A stretch of 64,000 nt of DNA from Spirochaetota bacterium (GCA_023401595.1 JAEXDQ010000048.1:1-64000); one strand, 5' to 3'. Shown: positions 52,245 to 61,417, counted from the first letter of the stretch. The notes: generated by a model from the letters alone, not told the origin. Program-made: numbers and translations.

Positions 52245-53864
52245 TTATTCGTCCCGTTCGGTTTCTTCTTCGTCCTCTTCTTCCCGTTCTTTCCGCCAGG
52301 CTTCCAATATGGCGAGGCGCTCCTGTTCCGTCTCCTCCCATGTTTTGCCGTTGCGGGCGTAGATTCGGATCAGTTCCGCGAGGCGGTCGGAGATTTGCGC
52401 CGAATAGTCCTTGCTCTCCATCCTCCAGGACCAGTTGTGCGTTCCGCATGTGGAAGGAATGTTCATCCTGGCTTCCGACCCTTTGTCCAGGATATCCTGC
52501 ATCGGGAATATGGTGTATTTTGCATGGGAAGCGATCACCGCACGTATCATCGCCCAAACCAATTCATGGTCGTTGCAGGCGAGATATCGCCGGACCATGT
52601 CCTTGTCGTCATCGGACAACTTGGAGTACCATCCTCTGGTGGTATCGTTGTCGTGTGTGCCGGTGTAGGCGACGAAATTGTAATCGTAGTTGTGGGGGAG
52701 AAACGTATCGAACGAATTCGGCCATGACGCGGCGTCCCTGCTGAACCCGAACTGGCAGATCTTCATGCCAGGAAATCCATTGCTGTCACGCAGCTTCTCG
52801 ACGGACGGGGTCATGAAGCCCAGGTCCTCGGCGAGGATCGGGAGTTCTCCCAGTTGCGAGCGGATCACTTCAAAGAATTCCTTGCCCGGAGCTTTCACCC
52901 AAGTGCCGTATTCCGCGGTCTTGTCCCCGTAAGGAACCTCCCAATAGGCGTCGAACCCCCGGAAATGATCGATACGGAGAATGTCGGTCTGTGTGAACAG
53001 CCGTTTGATTCTCTTGATCCACCAAGTGTAGCCGTCCGTGCGTAGCGCATCCCAATTGTAGACCGGGTTCCCCCAAAGCTGGCCGGTGGAACTGAAACAA
53101 TCGGGAGGAACCCCTGAAACCGCAGAATAGTGGCCTTCGCTATCGGTTTTGAAGAGTTCGATATGGCTCCATGTATCCACGCTGTCCGGAGCGACGAAAA
53201 TAGGAATATCGCCGATCAACTTGATTCCCAGCCTGTTGACATAGCTTCGCAAAGACTGCCATTGTTCCTCGAAAAAGAACTGCAGAACCTTCCAGATGGA
53301 TATCTGGTCTCCATAACGTTCCCGTATGTTATCCAGGGTCTGCGGATCGCGTTCTCCTTCCTCCCTGTCCCAGACGCTGAACCATCTGGCGTCTTGATGA
53401 CGTTCGTAGAGGACCATGAACAAGGCGTAGTCGTCGATCCAGAAAGCGTTGTCTTTGCAGAATTCCCGATATGCGTCGGAATGCTCGGCCTGGGTTTTCA
53501 GGAATGTCTTCGCGGCCTTCTTGAGTAACGGCGTTTTCCATGCGTCCACCATGCAGAAATCCACTCTGTCGTTCGGGAACGGGGGAGGCGAAGCCAAATC
53601 CGAGGTCTCCAGCAATCCATCCCGATGCAACAGGTCGAGGCTGATCAACAGTTCGTTTCCCGCGAAGGTCGATCTTGCCGCATACGGCGAATTACCGAAG
53701 CCGGTCGGCCCCAACGGCAGTATCTGCCACAGACATACGCCGCTTCTGGACAGATAGTCGGCGAATGTATACGCTTCGGGTCCGATGTCCCCGATACCGT
53801 ATCTGCCGGGCAGCGAGGTCGGATGCATCAGTATTCCGCAATAGCGTCTTAGTGGAGTATTCAT
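52245..53864 (-). CDS. malQ: 4-alpha-glucanotransferase
   Basis: A 539-residue GH77 enzyme that transfers maltosyl chains between maltodextrins. Signature stretches: GIDIGPEAYTFADYLSRSGV (with G-I-G start), WQILPLGPTGFGNSPYAARS, IGDIPIFVAPDSVD, ILRIDHFRGF (nucleophile Asp), PILAEDLGFMTPSV (acid/base Glu) and TGTHDNDTTRGW. The C-terminal tail is strongly acidic (REEEDEEETERDE). It is the last gene of the maltodextrin cluster. Confidence 0.95.
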   Translation of the reverse strand: MNTPLRRYCGILMHPTSLPGRYGIGDIGPEAYTFADYLSRSGVCLWQILPLGPTGFGNSPYAARSTFAGNELLISLDLLHRDGLLETSDLASPPPFPNDRVDFCMVDAWKTPLLKKAAKTFLKTQAEHSDAYREFCKDNAFWIDDYALFMVLYERHQDARWFSVWDREEGERDPQTLDNIRERYGDQISIWKVLQFFFEEQWQSLRSYVNRLGIKLIGDIPIFVAPDSVDTWSHIELFKTDSEGHYSAVSGVPPDCFSSTGQLWGNPVYNWDALRTDGYTWWIKRIKRLFTQTDILRIDHFRGFDAYWEVPYGDKTAEYGTWVKAPGKEFFEVIRSQLGELPILAEDLGFMTPSVEKLRDSNGFPGMKICQFGFSRDAASWPNSFDTFLPHNYDYNFVAYTGTHDNDTTRGWYSKLSDDDKDMVRRYLACNDHELVWAMIRAVIASHAKYTIFPMQDILDKGSEARMNIPSTCGTHNWSWRMESKDYSAQISDRLAELIRIYARNGKTWEETEQERLAILEAWRKEREEEDEEETERDE

Positions 53865-53887
53865 TCTTCTGTTCCTTCTGTAGTACG

Positions 53888-55186
53888 TTACTGTCTTTTC
53901 TGCTGGACGGACTGGGGTGCGTCATGTCCTTCCGCCATGGGGATGGGGGCGCTTGCGGCCGACATGGTGGTGACGGATACTGCATCGTCGGACTGAAGGG
54001 CTTCGGACGATGCTTCCGATTCAGCCATGCCGGACGACGTTCCGATCATGTCCGGTTCCCGCTCGTCAGATTGCCGCACATTAGGTTCCTGTTCGTCCGA
54101 AACTGCGTTGGAATCCCGTTCGCGAACCGGCCCCAGGGAGTTTCTCATAATTATCCGATACGGGATGATCATGCGGGTGTCTTCACAATCCTCTCCGTTA
54201 ATCATTCTGAACAAGACTTCCGCGGCCATGTAGCCTTTGTCGCCAGCCGGCTGGTCAACGGTCGTCAGCCGCGGCGTGACCAGGACCGATTCCTGGATAT
54301 TGTCGAAACCGACGATCGAAATGTCGCCCGGAATGTTGTAGCCATGCTCGTCGAGGTAGAGGATGCACCCGATCGCCACGATATCGCTCATCGCGACTAT
54401 CGCCGTCGGATGATTCTTGAGCTTGCTGACCAGATGTCCCGCATGCTTGCCGTCCTCCAGCGTGCATTCGCTGACCATGACTGTGACGGAAGGGTGGTCC
54501 AACGTGAGTCCGACATCCTTCAGCGCACGCTCATATCCCCGTTTGCGCAAGGTCGGGACGCTCGTGTCGTCGCCCCGTCCTGTGGCGAACGCATCGTCGG
54601 GCAGGGAGATGATGACGATGTTCCTATGCCCTTGGGCGAGTACCTGGCGCATGATGCCGTAGGCCGCTTCTTCATCGTTGATATTGACGCTCGGCATGGC
54701 GAGGGAGGGGGTTCCATCTATCGTGACGAACGGTAGCTTGCGTTGCCGCATGATATCCACGATCTCCATCTCGACCTTCATTCCGATGGTTATCAGTCCG
54801 TCGACCGCGGCGTTGCGGACGGCGTCTGTGATGCTTTCATTCAACGGTGGAATCAATGTCAACGTATAGCCGTATTTCTGGCAGACCGAGCCGATACCTT
54901 GGATGACCTGCATCATATAGGGATTGCGCAACGTATAATGGATGATCTGGGGGAGCAGGAAACCGATGCTCTGGTGTCTTCGCAAAGAGAAATTACGGGC
55001 CATCGGGTCGGGGATATAACCGATTTGCGTTGCGACCGCAAGTATCTGGTCCCTGGCTTTCTGACTGATCCTGTTCGGATCGTTGAACGCGAAGGACACA
55101 GCGGTTTTTGAATATCCTGTGATACGGGCTATGTCGTTGATAGTCGGTCGCTTGTCTTTTGGATTCCTTGATCTTGCTATCGCCAT
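53888..55186 (-). CDS. LacI-family regulator with long acidic tail
   Basis: A 432-residue repressor. The helix-turn-helix is at residues about 15-60 (TINDIARITGYSKTAVSFAF, NDPNRISQKARDQILAVA), followed by a periplasmic-binding-protein-like sensor domain that ends near residue 353 at MRNSLGP. The remaining 79 residues are low-complexity, rich in Ser, Glu, Asp and Ala, and not part of the normal family. ATG 55186 has GGGAGA upstream. Its position between the permease and malQ genes, and the AAACCGGT sites at 58690-58710, make it the likely maltodextrin regulator. Confidence 0.88.
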   Translation of the reverse strand: MAIARSRNPKDKRPTINDIARITGYSKTAVSFAFNDPNRISQKARDQILAVATQIGYIPDPMARNFSLRRHQSIGFLLPQIIHYTLRNPYMMQVIQGIGSVCQKYGYTLTLIPPLNESITDAVRNAAVDGLITIGMKVEMEIVDIMRQRKLPFVTIDGTPSLAMPSVNINDEEAAYGIMRQVLAQGHRNIVIISLPDDAFATGRGDDTSVPTLRKRGYERALKDVGLTLDHPSVTVMVSECTLEDGKHAGHLVSKLKNHPTAIVAMSDIVAIGCILYLDEHGYNIPGDISIVGFDNIQESVLVTPRLTTVDQPAGDKGYMAAEVLFRMINGEDCEDTRMIIPYRIIMRNSLGPVRERDSNAVSDEQEPNVRQSDEREPDMIGTSSGMAESEASSEALQSDDAVSVTTMSAASAPIPMAEGHDAPQSVQQKRQ

Positions 55187-55389
55187 CCGTTTGTCTCCCT
55201 GTCCGTCGTATCCTCTGATGTAGCGTACGATGACATCGCAAGCCATAGTACATTCTTTCCATGCGGTCTGCATACCCGATTTTGCGTCCCTTCATTCATG
55301 AAGGCAACCGTGACGGACGGGCGGAGAAGCTTCTGATCGAGCCTGTCCTCCGCACGGTCCGCCATATTCCATGACCGTCATGGTTCCTG

Positions 55390-56229
55390 TTATCCCTTCA
55401 CCGCTCCTGCTAGAACGCCTTTGATGATATGTTTCTGGCAGATGAGGTAGAACACGATGACCGGAATCATCGCCAATACCAGCATGGCCATCATGGCTCC
55501 CATATCGACCGAACCGTATCCGCCGCGCAGATATTGGATCGCGACAGGGATGGTCCTGTAGGTGGTGCCGATCGTCAGATAGGGCAGGAGATAGTCGTTC
55601 CACACCCACATCGTGTTGAGGATCGCTATAGTGATGCACATGCTCTTGAGCATCGGCAGCACGATCTGGAAGAAGGTCTGCACCGGAGTGGCTCCGTCGA
55701 TCATGGCGGCCTCCTCCAGCGCTAGCGGAATACTTTTTATGAAGCCGGAGAACATGAACGTCGCCATGCCGGCCCCGAACCCGACGTACAGGACCACGAT
55801 ACCCACAGGGTTGTCCAGATGCAGCATGTTTGCCAGCTTGCTCATGGTGAACATGACCATCTGGAACGGGACTATCATACTGAATACCAGCAGATAGTAG
55901 ATGGTAGAGGTCGTCTTTCCTTTGACCCTCGTAATGTACCACGCTAGCATGCTGGTGACCAGCTGGATCAGTATGACCGACGCCACGGTAATCCATAGCG
56001 AGATGAAGAAGGAGCGGAAGAAACCGATTCTTTGGATGCCCGTCGTGTAGTTCGCCGTTCCAATGAACGTCTCGGAATTCGGGAACACGAACGGTTCGCT
56101 GGAAATGTAGAAACGGGACTTGAAGGAATTCATCAGCACGACGAGGATCGGCATGATGACGAACGCCGCGACGAGGAGCATCAATACGAAGATGATCCAA
56201 CGGGTGCTTTTCCTGCGGACCTGGCTCAT
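55390..56229 (-). CDS. Sugar ABC transporter permease (MalG type)
   Basis: A 279-residue inner-membrane permease with six helices. The EAA loop reads EEAAMIDGATPVQTFFQIVL, where the ATPase docks. GGGAGGTGG precedes the ATG, which overlaps the stop of the other permease gene. No ATP-binding subunit gene is adjacent, so it likely uses a shared MsmX/MalK-type ATPase encoded elsewhere. Confidence 0.92.
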   Translation of the reverse strand: MSQVRRKSTRWIIFVLMLLVAAFVIMPILVVLMNSFKSRFYISSEPFVFPNSETFIGTANYTTGIQRIGFFRSFFISLWITVASVILIQLVTSMLAWYITRVKGKTTSTIYYLLVFSMIVPFQMVMFTMSKLANMLHLDNPVGIVVLYVGFGAGMATFMFSGFIKSIPLALEEAAMIDGATPVQTFFQIVLPMLKSMCITIAILNTMWVWNDYLLPYLTIGTTYRTIPVAIQYLRGGYGSVDMGAMMAMLVLAMIPVIVFYLICQKHIIKGVLAGAVKG

Positions 56230-57071
56230 GATTCCACCTCCCTTGAACGTGTCAGGTAGAGCTGCGTGATCGCGATAGCCGCTACCAGGACCGTAAAGAT
56301 GACCGCCTTCGCTTGGCCTACGCCCTCGAATCCAATCCTGCTGTAGAACGTGGTGTAGATGTTCAGCGCAAGCATCTCCGTGCTGTGGTTCGGAGCCCCC
56401 GATGTGAGGGCGAGGTTCTGGTCGAACAGTTTGAAGCCGTTGGTGAGCGTCATGAACATGCAGATCGTTATGGAGGGCAGCACGGAAGGAATCGTGATCC
56501 TGAACAGGGTGGTGAAATAACCGGCTCCATCGATCGAGGCCGCCTCGAGCATGTCGCTTGAGACATTCTGCAGCGCGGCGACGTAAATGACCATCATATA
56601 GCCGACGTTCTGCCAGTTCATCAACACCACGAGTCCCCAGAAGCCATACGTAGCGTCAGAAAGGATCGTCGCGCCGTACTTCGCGAGTACCCCGTTGATG
56701 ATGACCTGCCATATCCATCCAAGCACGATGCCGCCGATCAGGTTTGGCATGAAGAATATCGTCCTGAACGCATTCGTCCCCGGCACGTCCCTCGTCAGAA
56801 GTAATGCCAGGATGAAGGCGAACACGTTGATGGAGATCACTGTGACGACGGTGAACAGCAGCGTGAACCAGAATGCGTGGGTGAAGTAGTTGTCGATTGT
56901 GAAGGCTTTGACATAATTGTCGAAGCCCACGAAGGTCGCGTTCGTGATATTGGTGAATTCACAGAAAGAAAGCACCAGCCCCCAGACCATCGGAATCAGA
57001 AACGCGAGGCAGAAGCATATGATTCCGGGAAGCGCGAACAGGGCGAAGTATTTTTTCAGCGTCTTTTCCAT
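56226..57071 (-). CDS. Sugar ABC transporter permease (MalF type)
   Basis: A 281-residue permease with about six helices. The EAA loop is LEAASIDGAGYFTTLFRITI. It resembles the short MalF/UgpA branch, without the large periplasmic loop of E. coli MalF. It is encoded between the binding protein and the MalG-type permease and completes the membrane channel. Confidence 0.92.
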   Translation of the reverse strand: MEKTLKKYFALFALPGIICFCLAFLIPMVWGLVLSFCEFTNITNATFVGFDNYVKAFTIDNYFTHAFWFTLLFTVVTVISINVFAFILALLLTRDVPGTNAFRTIFFMPNLIGGIVLGWIWQVIINGVLAKYGATILSDATYGFWGLVVLMNWQNVGYMMVIYVAALQNVSSDMLEAASIDGAGYFTTLFRITIPSVLPSITICMFMTLTNGFKLFDQNLALTSGAPNHSTEMLALNIYTTFYSRIGFEGVGQAKAVIFTVLVAAIAITQLYLTRSREVES

Positions 57072-57107
57072 GATGACTCCCTTTCCCAGGAAAACGTCAT
57101 AAGAGAA

Positions 57108-57133
57108 AACTGGCTGCCCGAAGGCAGCCAGTT
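57108..57133 (-). promoter_or_regulatory. Intercistronic hairpin with UUCG loop
   Basis: On the minus strand AACTGGCTGCC and GGCAGCCAGTT enclose TTCG, a very stable tetraloop, followed by TTCTCTT. It lies between the binding-protein and permease genes, so it is likely a 3' stabiliser or partial terminator. Confidence 0.65.
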
Positions 57134-57149
57134 GAGAATATGTCGGAGC

Positions 57150-58502
57150 TTACCTGCCGGCGATCTGCGCTTCCTTGGCCCAGGAATCCTGAGCGGTCTT
57201 GACGACGTTCGCCCAGTTCGTTGAACCCTGGATGTACTGCAGCAACGCGCCGCCGAAATCGGATTTCCACTGCTCGGAAGGAATGGCGGAGAAGGTCCAA
57301 GGAATGGAGCTGATTCCATCCTTGTTCATCCATTGCACGACTTGCTTGGCGAGCGGGTCGTTCGGCATTTCGCTTTCTGCGAACGTATTGAACGGGGTGA
57401 TGAATCCCAGCTGTTCCTTGACGATCTTTTTGCCGGTATCGGATGAGAAGAGCCAGGTCAGGAACTTGTCCGCGTTCGCCTGAGCTTCGGCGGAAGCGTT
57501 CTTGTTGATGGAGAGGTAGTTCTCTGTACCGACGCACAGGCCATAGCCCGCTTCTCCGGGAATGCCCATGTAGAGAGGCAGGAACTTGATGTCGCTGTCT
57601 GCTACCTTGTTGCCCGGGACTCCGAGGATCTGGGACGCTCCCCAGTTGCCGTTCTGGACCATGGCGGCTTGGCCAAGGGCGAATTCGGCCATGGAATCGT
57701 CCACGCTCTTGCTGCCTACGAGTCCGCGGGCCGTCGTGCTGTTGTCAAGGTACAGGTCGAACAGCTGCTTGTACTGGTCGGCGTATTTGAAGTCGAACGT
57801 TTTCGCGGCGAGGCCGGTCAGCGTTGCGTCGGCAGGGGAGGACTTGTCTGCGTACTCCGCGAAGAGGGGGACGTTGAACAGGTGCGTCTGCCATCTCCAG
57901 TCGTTGCCCGGAGCCATGGACGTAGATGCGAACACACCCTTGATACCCAATTGGGCTTTCTTGGCGGTCATGTCTTCGACGACGGCCTTGAGGGTTGCGA
58001 AGTCCTTGATCTGGTCCATGGAGGTGACTTTCGCGCCGGGAAGGGCGAAATACTTGTTCATGATGGCCTGGTTGTAGATGATGCCGTAGCCTTCCACCGC
58101 ATATGGGATTGCCGCCACATGTCCGTCGATGGAAAGAGCCATGGACTTGTCTGCGAGAATGCCATAGAACTCGGTATTCTCAAGCGGGGCTACATCGGCT
58201 CTGGAACCCTGCAATCCGACCGGACCGTTGGTCTGGAAAATTACCGGGGGATTGCTGGTAGCCATCTCGCTCTTCAACGTGGTGGCGTACTGGTTCGATG
58301 CGGCGGTCACGACCTTCAGTTTGATACCGGTTTCGGCTTCGAACGCCGGCGCGACGACATCGGTATACACAGTGGCGATTTCCGGCTTGAAGTTCAGGAA
58401 GTAAACTTCAGGGGTGGCGGCCTTTTCCGAAGCGCCCTGCGCAAACAGGGTTCCGGTGACGGCCAGCAGGACGATGAGAATGAGGCTCAATGTCTTTTTC
58501 AT
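57150..58502 (-). CDS. Sugar-binding protein (family 1 type)
   Basis: A 450-residue extracytoplasmic binding protein for an oligosaccharide ABC importer. The signal is MKKTLSLILIVLLAVTGTLF then AQGASEKAA; there is no lipobox Cys. Core segments include FEAETGIKLKVVTAASNQYA, AIPYAVEGYGIIYNQAIM and FALGQAAMVQNGNWGASQI. Next to malQ, LacI and GH13 genes, so maltodextrins are the likely ligand. AAGGAGAC precedes the ATG. Its promoter carries two operators. Confidence 0.9.
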   Translation of the reverse strand: MKKTLSLILIVLLAVTGTLFAQGASEKAATPEVYFLNFKPEIATVYTDVVAPAFEAETGIKLKVVTAASNQYATTLKSEMATSNPPVIFQTNGPVGLQGSRADVAPLENTEFYGILADKSMALSIDGHVAAIPYAVEGYGIIYNQAIMNKYFALPGAKVTSMDQIKDFATLKAVVEDMTAKKAQLGIKGVFASTSMAPGNDWRWQTHLFNVPLFAEYADKSSPADATLTGLAAKTFDFKYADQYKQLFDLYLDNSTTARGLVGSKSVDDSMAEFALGQAAMVQNGNWGASQILGVPGNKVADSDIKFLPLYMGIPGEAGYGLCVGTENYLSINKNASAEAQANADKFLTWLFSSDTGKKIVKEQLGFITPFNTFAESEMPNDPLAKQVVQWMNKDGISSIPWTFSAIPSEQWKSDFGGALLQYIQGSTNWANVVKTAQDSWAKEAQIAGR

Positions 58503-58684
58503 GCGTGTCTCCTTTGCTACTTGGAAAACGTCCCTGGGAATTTCCGGTCATGTCGACCATCCTTTTCCCCGTTCCGTTCCCATTTTGTAGTGTGTTTCCG
58601 CTATACAGTGTCCCCTACGGGACAAAATGACTGATTTTGCTTATGAGGGAGCTGACAACTCTCCTCATAACCTCTTATAATTTT

Positions 58685-58713
58685 ATACTAAACCGGTTTT
58701 CTAAACCGGTCAA
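58685..58713 (-). promoter_or_regulatory. Operator-covered promoter of the maltodextrin operon
   Basis: On the minus strand: -35 TTGACC (58713-58708), 17-base spacer, -10 TAGTAT (58690-58685). Two LacI-like operators overlap it: AAACCGGTTT at 58690-58699 and AAACCGGT at 58703-58710. Repressor binding there would block RNA polymerase. Confidence 0.75.
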
Positions 58714-58857
58714 CAAAAACTTTTTGGTTTTTATCGGGCTCTGCGTCGCACATAAATTACGAAACGTAACTTCTTCCGGCTGTTCATGATTGTTCCCCAC
58801 CTGCTCTAAATATATGTACGTAGTGCCGGAATCGACAACTGTTTTAGTCTTTAGGGG
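58714..58857. other. Divergent intergenic stretch before the composite repeat
   Basis: No gene recognised. AT-rich, between the maltodextrin promoter and the first repeat unit. Confidence 0.4.
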
Positions 58858-59132
58858 TAGCCCTACGGTAGCCCAGGGGTAGCCCTACGTTAGCCACAAG
58901 GTGGGGTGTCGAGGCGATTGTTTGTCATGACTATCACGCCCGCTTATTTCCTCTTGGCCGACCTTGAGTTGACCTCCGAGCGAGCACCGAGCGAGCCTAG
59001 AGCGAGCCCCGGTTGAGCCTGGAGTGAGCCCCGGTTGACCCTAGAGTGAGCCCCGGTTGACCCTAGAGTGAGCCTCGGTTGACCCTAGAGTGAGCCTCGG
59101 TTGAGCCCGGAGTGAGCCTAGAATGACCCTAG
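58858..59132 (+). repeat. Composite 11-bp repeat element, copy 2
   Basis: Four TAGCC-type units at 58858-58901 (TAGCCCTACGG, TAGCCCAGGGG, TAGCCCTACGT, TAGCCACAAGG), a core with GGTGTCGAGGCGATTGTTTG, a spacer, then fifteen TGAGCC-type units at 58968-59132. Many of these alternate GTTGACCCTAG with AGTGAGCCCCG, giving a 22-bp higher-order repeat. The array ends 54 bases before the GH13 gene. Confidence 0.93.
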
Positions 59133-59186
59133 AGTTGCCACTCGACAATACGCATAGGGTTCGGTATTCTCGTTGAAGAGGAGCAG

Positions 59187-61082
59187 ATGATGGAAAAAAT
59201 TGGAACATGGTGCAAACAGGTAGATTCCCAAGTGTCGGTGCAATATGTCTCGCCGTTGATGCCGAAAGCCGGAGACATGGTCGCTTTGTCCATCCGTATC
59301 CCCGCTGAATCTCCTGTGAGTGAAGCGTTTTTGGTTGCTTCCGTCCTCGGCCGTACCGTCCGTCTCCGGCTGGAGCCTGACCAAGGCAGGAAAGCCGAAC
59401 AGGAGCGGAAGGTTCCGTATTGGAGTACATCCATACGGATGCCGGCCGTCGACGGTCTGTACTGGTGGTTCGAGCTTTACGCCAATGACGATGTCTACTA
59501 TTACACGCTGATTGGTTTCCTCAGCTATGCCCCGGCGCTTCGCGACTGCTTCCGCCTTGAAGCTGATCTCCAGGTTCCGGACTGGGTTCCCGGGGGCGTC
59601 TGTTATCAGATTTTTCCCGACAGATTCCGTAAAGGCGATCCCTCCGTAGGCGTCTGTCCCGGCGAATACATCTTCGACGGCTCGGAACCTCAAGTACTCG
59701 ATTGGAACCAGAGCCCGCTTGAATTTGCCCAGGGCCGGTGTCTTGACTTCTACAACGGCGACCTCAAAGGTATAGCGGACGCCGTGGACCATTTCGTGAA
59801 AATCGGCGTTTCGGTATTGTACCTCAACCCCATAGGCGTTTCCCGGACCATCCACCGTTACGATTGCTGCGATTTTTTCCACGTCGATGAAAAACTTGGA
59901 GGCGATCAGGCTTTGGCGGACTTGATCGAGGTCATGCACAACCACGGCATCAAAGTCGTGGTGGACATCTCCATCAACCATACCGGTACCGCTCACCCCT
60001 GGTTCCTCGCCGCCCAGGCCGACCCGCAAAGTCCTGAAGCCTCCTACTACTATAGAGACGAAGACGGCGCTTTCGTCTATTGGGAAGGTGTGCCGACTCT
60101 GCCCCAACTGAACTATGGAAGTGAAGAGCTCCGAGATGTGATGTACCGCGGCGAGAACAGCGTCATGCGCAAGTTCCTCAAACCGCCCTTCAATCAGGAC
60201 GGTTGGCGCCTTGATGTCGCCGACGTCGTTGGCCGTAGGGGCAAGGATCAATTCTGCCACGAAATCTGGAGGGAAGTCCGCACAGCGGTCAAGGCCACCA
60301 ACCCGCAGGCGTACCTTGTGGCTGAGGATTGGGTCGATGCGTCCTCTCATCTCCAAGGTGATGAATGGGATGCCGCCATGAACTACTACGGTTCTTCCAG
60401 ACCGATTCGCAGGTGGGTAGGCGAGACGGACCGCTTCCAACTGCCCGGCTGGGGGCACTATCCCGTTCCCGGCGCCTATTTCAGCGGAATCGATCTTGCC
60501 GACGCTCTAGGACGGCAATTACGGACGCTTCCGCCGCAGCTGCTGTTCCAACAGTTCAATCTGATCGACAGCCATGACACCCCCCGGCTGCACAACAACC
60601 ACCTGGTCCATGACTGGGACTTGTACCGCGGCGCGGTCATGCTTCTGTATGTCCTGCCCGGCATCCCCAACATCTATTATGGCGATGAAGTGGGGCTGGA
60701 CGGCAGAATCGGGTCGGTCGAGGCCTCCCGCTATCCGATGCAGTGGGATGAATCGAAATGGCGTAGGGAATATTGGCGGCTGTACAGCGATCTTGGGGAA
60801 CTGAAACGGTCCGAACCGGCGTTGGCCTACGGCGCATGGCGAATCCTCTACGCCGATGACGCCTCCCTCGTATTCGCCAGATATGATGGAAGACATGCGG
60901 TGATATTGGTTCTGAACAAAGCCAGGGAGCGACGTGCCTTGAAGTTCGACGCCTCCGTCCTCGCCCTGGGCAAAACCGTCCGGTGGTCGGACGGTTCAGA
61001 GGTAGAAGTTACGCCGGAAGGGGTGGTGGCCGTTGAGCTTGCCGCGAAAGAAAGCGAACTTCTGTTGGCCCGGCAGCTGTAG
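59187..61082 (+). CDS. GH13 alpha-glycosidase (neopullulanase/cyclomaltodextrinase-like)
   Basis: A 631-residue enzyme with an N-terminal beta domain (residues 1-130), as in neopullulanase-type GH13 enzymes, and then the catalytic barrel. Catalytic residues: nucleophile Asp343 (GWRLDVADV), acid/base Glu380 (YLVAEDWVDA) and Asp464 (IDSHDTPR). Other blocks: CYQIFPDRFRKGD and DISINHTGTAHPW. Without a signal peptide it acts in the cytosol on imported maltodextrins. AGAGGAG precedes the ATG. It is divergent from the transporter operon and lies right after the TGAGCC repeat array. Confidence 0.92.
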   Translation: MMEKIGTWCKQVDSQVSVQYVSPLMPKAGDMVALSIRIPAESPVSEAFLVASVLGRTVRLRLEPDQGRKAEQERKVPYWSTSIRMPAVDGLYWWFELYANDDVYYYTLIGFLSYAPALRDCFRLEADLQVPDWVPGGVCYQIFPDRFRKGDPSVGVCPGEYIFDGSEPQVLDWNQSPLEFAQGRCLDFYNGDLKGIADAVDHFVKIGVSVLYLNPIGVSRTIHRYDCCDFFHVDEKLGGDQALADLIEVMHNHGIKVVVDISINHTGTAHPWFLAAQADPQSPEASYYYRDEDGAFVYWEGVPTLPQLNYGSEELRDVMYRGENSVMRKFLKPPFNQDGWRLDVADVVGRRGKDQFCHEIWREVRTAVKATNPQAYLVAEDWVDASSHLQGDEWDAAMNYYGSSRPIRRWVGETDRFQLPGWGHYPVPGAYFSGIDLADALGRQLRTLPPQLLFQQFNLIDSHDTPRLHNNHLVHDWDLYRGAVMLLYVLPGIPNIYYGDEVGLDGRIGSVEASRYPMQWDESKWRREYWRLYSDLGELKRSEPALAYGAWRILYADDASLVFARYDGRHAVILVLNKARERRALKFDASVLALGKTVRWSDGSEVEVTPEGVVAVELAAKESELLLARQL

Positions 61083-61417
61083 ACGGATGGTAGCCGCTCC
61101 TTGCAGATGAGAAAGAACCCTGCTTGAGCCAGAGCCCCAGATAGAGGGGAGGCGTCACCGTAGGACATCGTTTCAATACCTATGGAAAATGTCTGCATGG
61201 CGGGAACCTGATACCTGCCGCGGCGGCGCCCCTGACATCCCCTGGACTGGGATGGAGAACTGGTACGGATATCTGCACCGATTGTTGCGGCGGAGGTATT
61301 TTTGCAACGGATTTTCGGTGCATCTTGTTGTATAGGCTTGTTTTTTTTGCGATGATAAGGCATCATGCTACCAATTTACCGCAACAATCAGACCCAACCC
61401 TTCGAAGGAGAATAATC
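61083..61417 (+). other. Leader and intergenic region before guaB, with a nested hairpin
   Basis: No gene seen. TGCACCGA (61274-61281) pairs with TCGGTGCA (61315-61322), and inside it GTTGC with GCAAC. It could terminate the GH13 transcript or regulate guaB; it does not match a riboswitch I know. AAGGAGAA at 61405 is the guaB ribosome binding site. Confidence 0.45.

Noticed and set aside
7785..59132. CRISPR arrays as an explanation of the 11-bp repeats
   Set aside because: Units are contiguous with no unique spacers and are too short; no cas genes are in the window.
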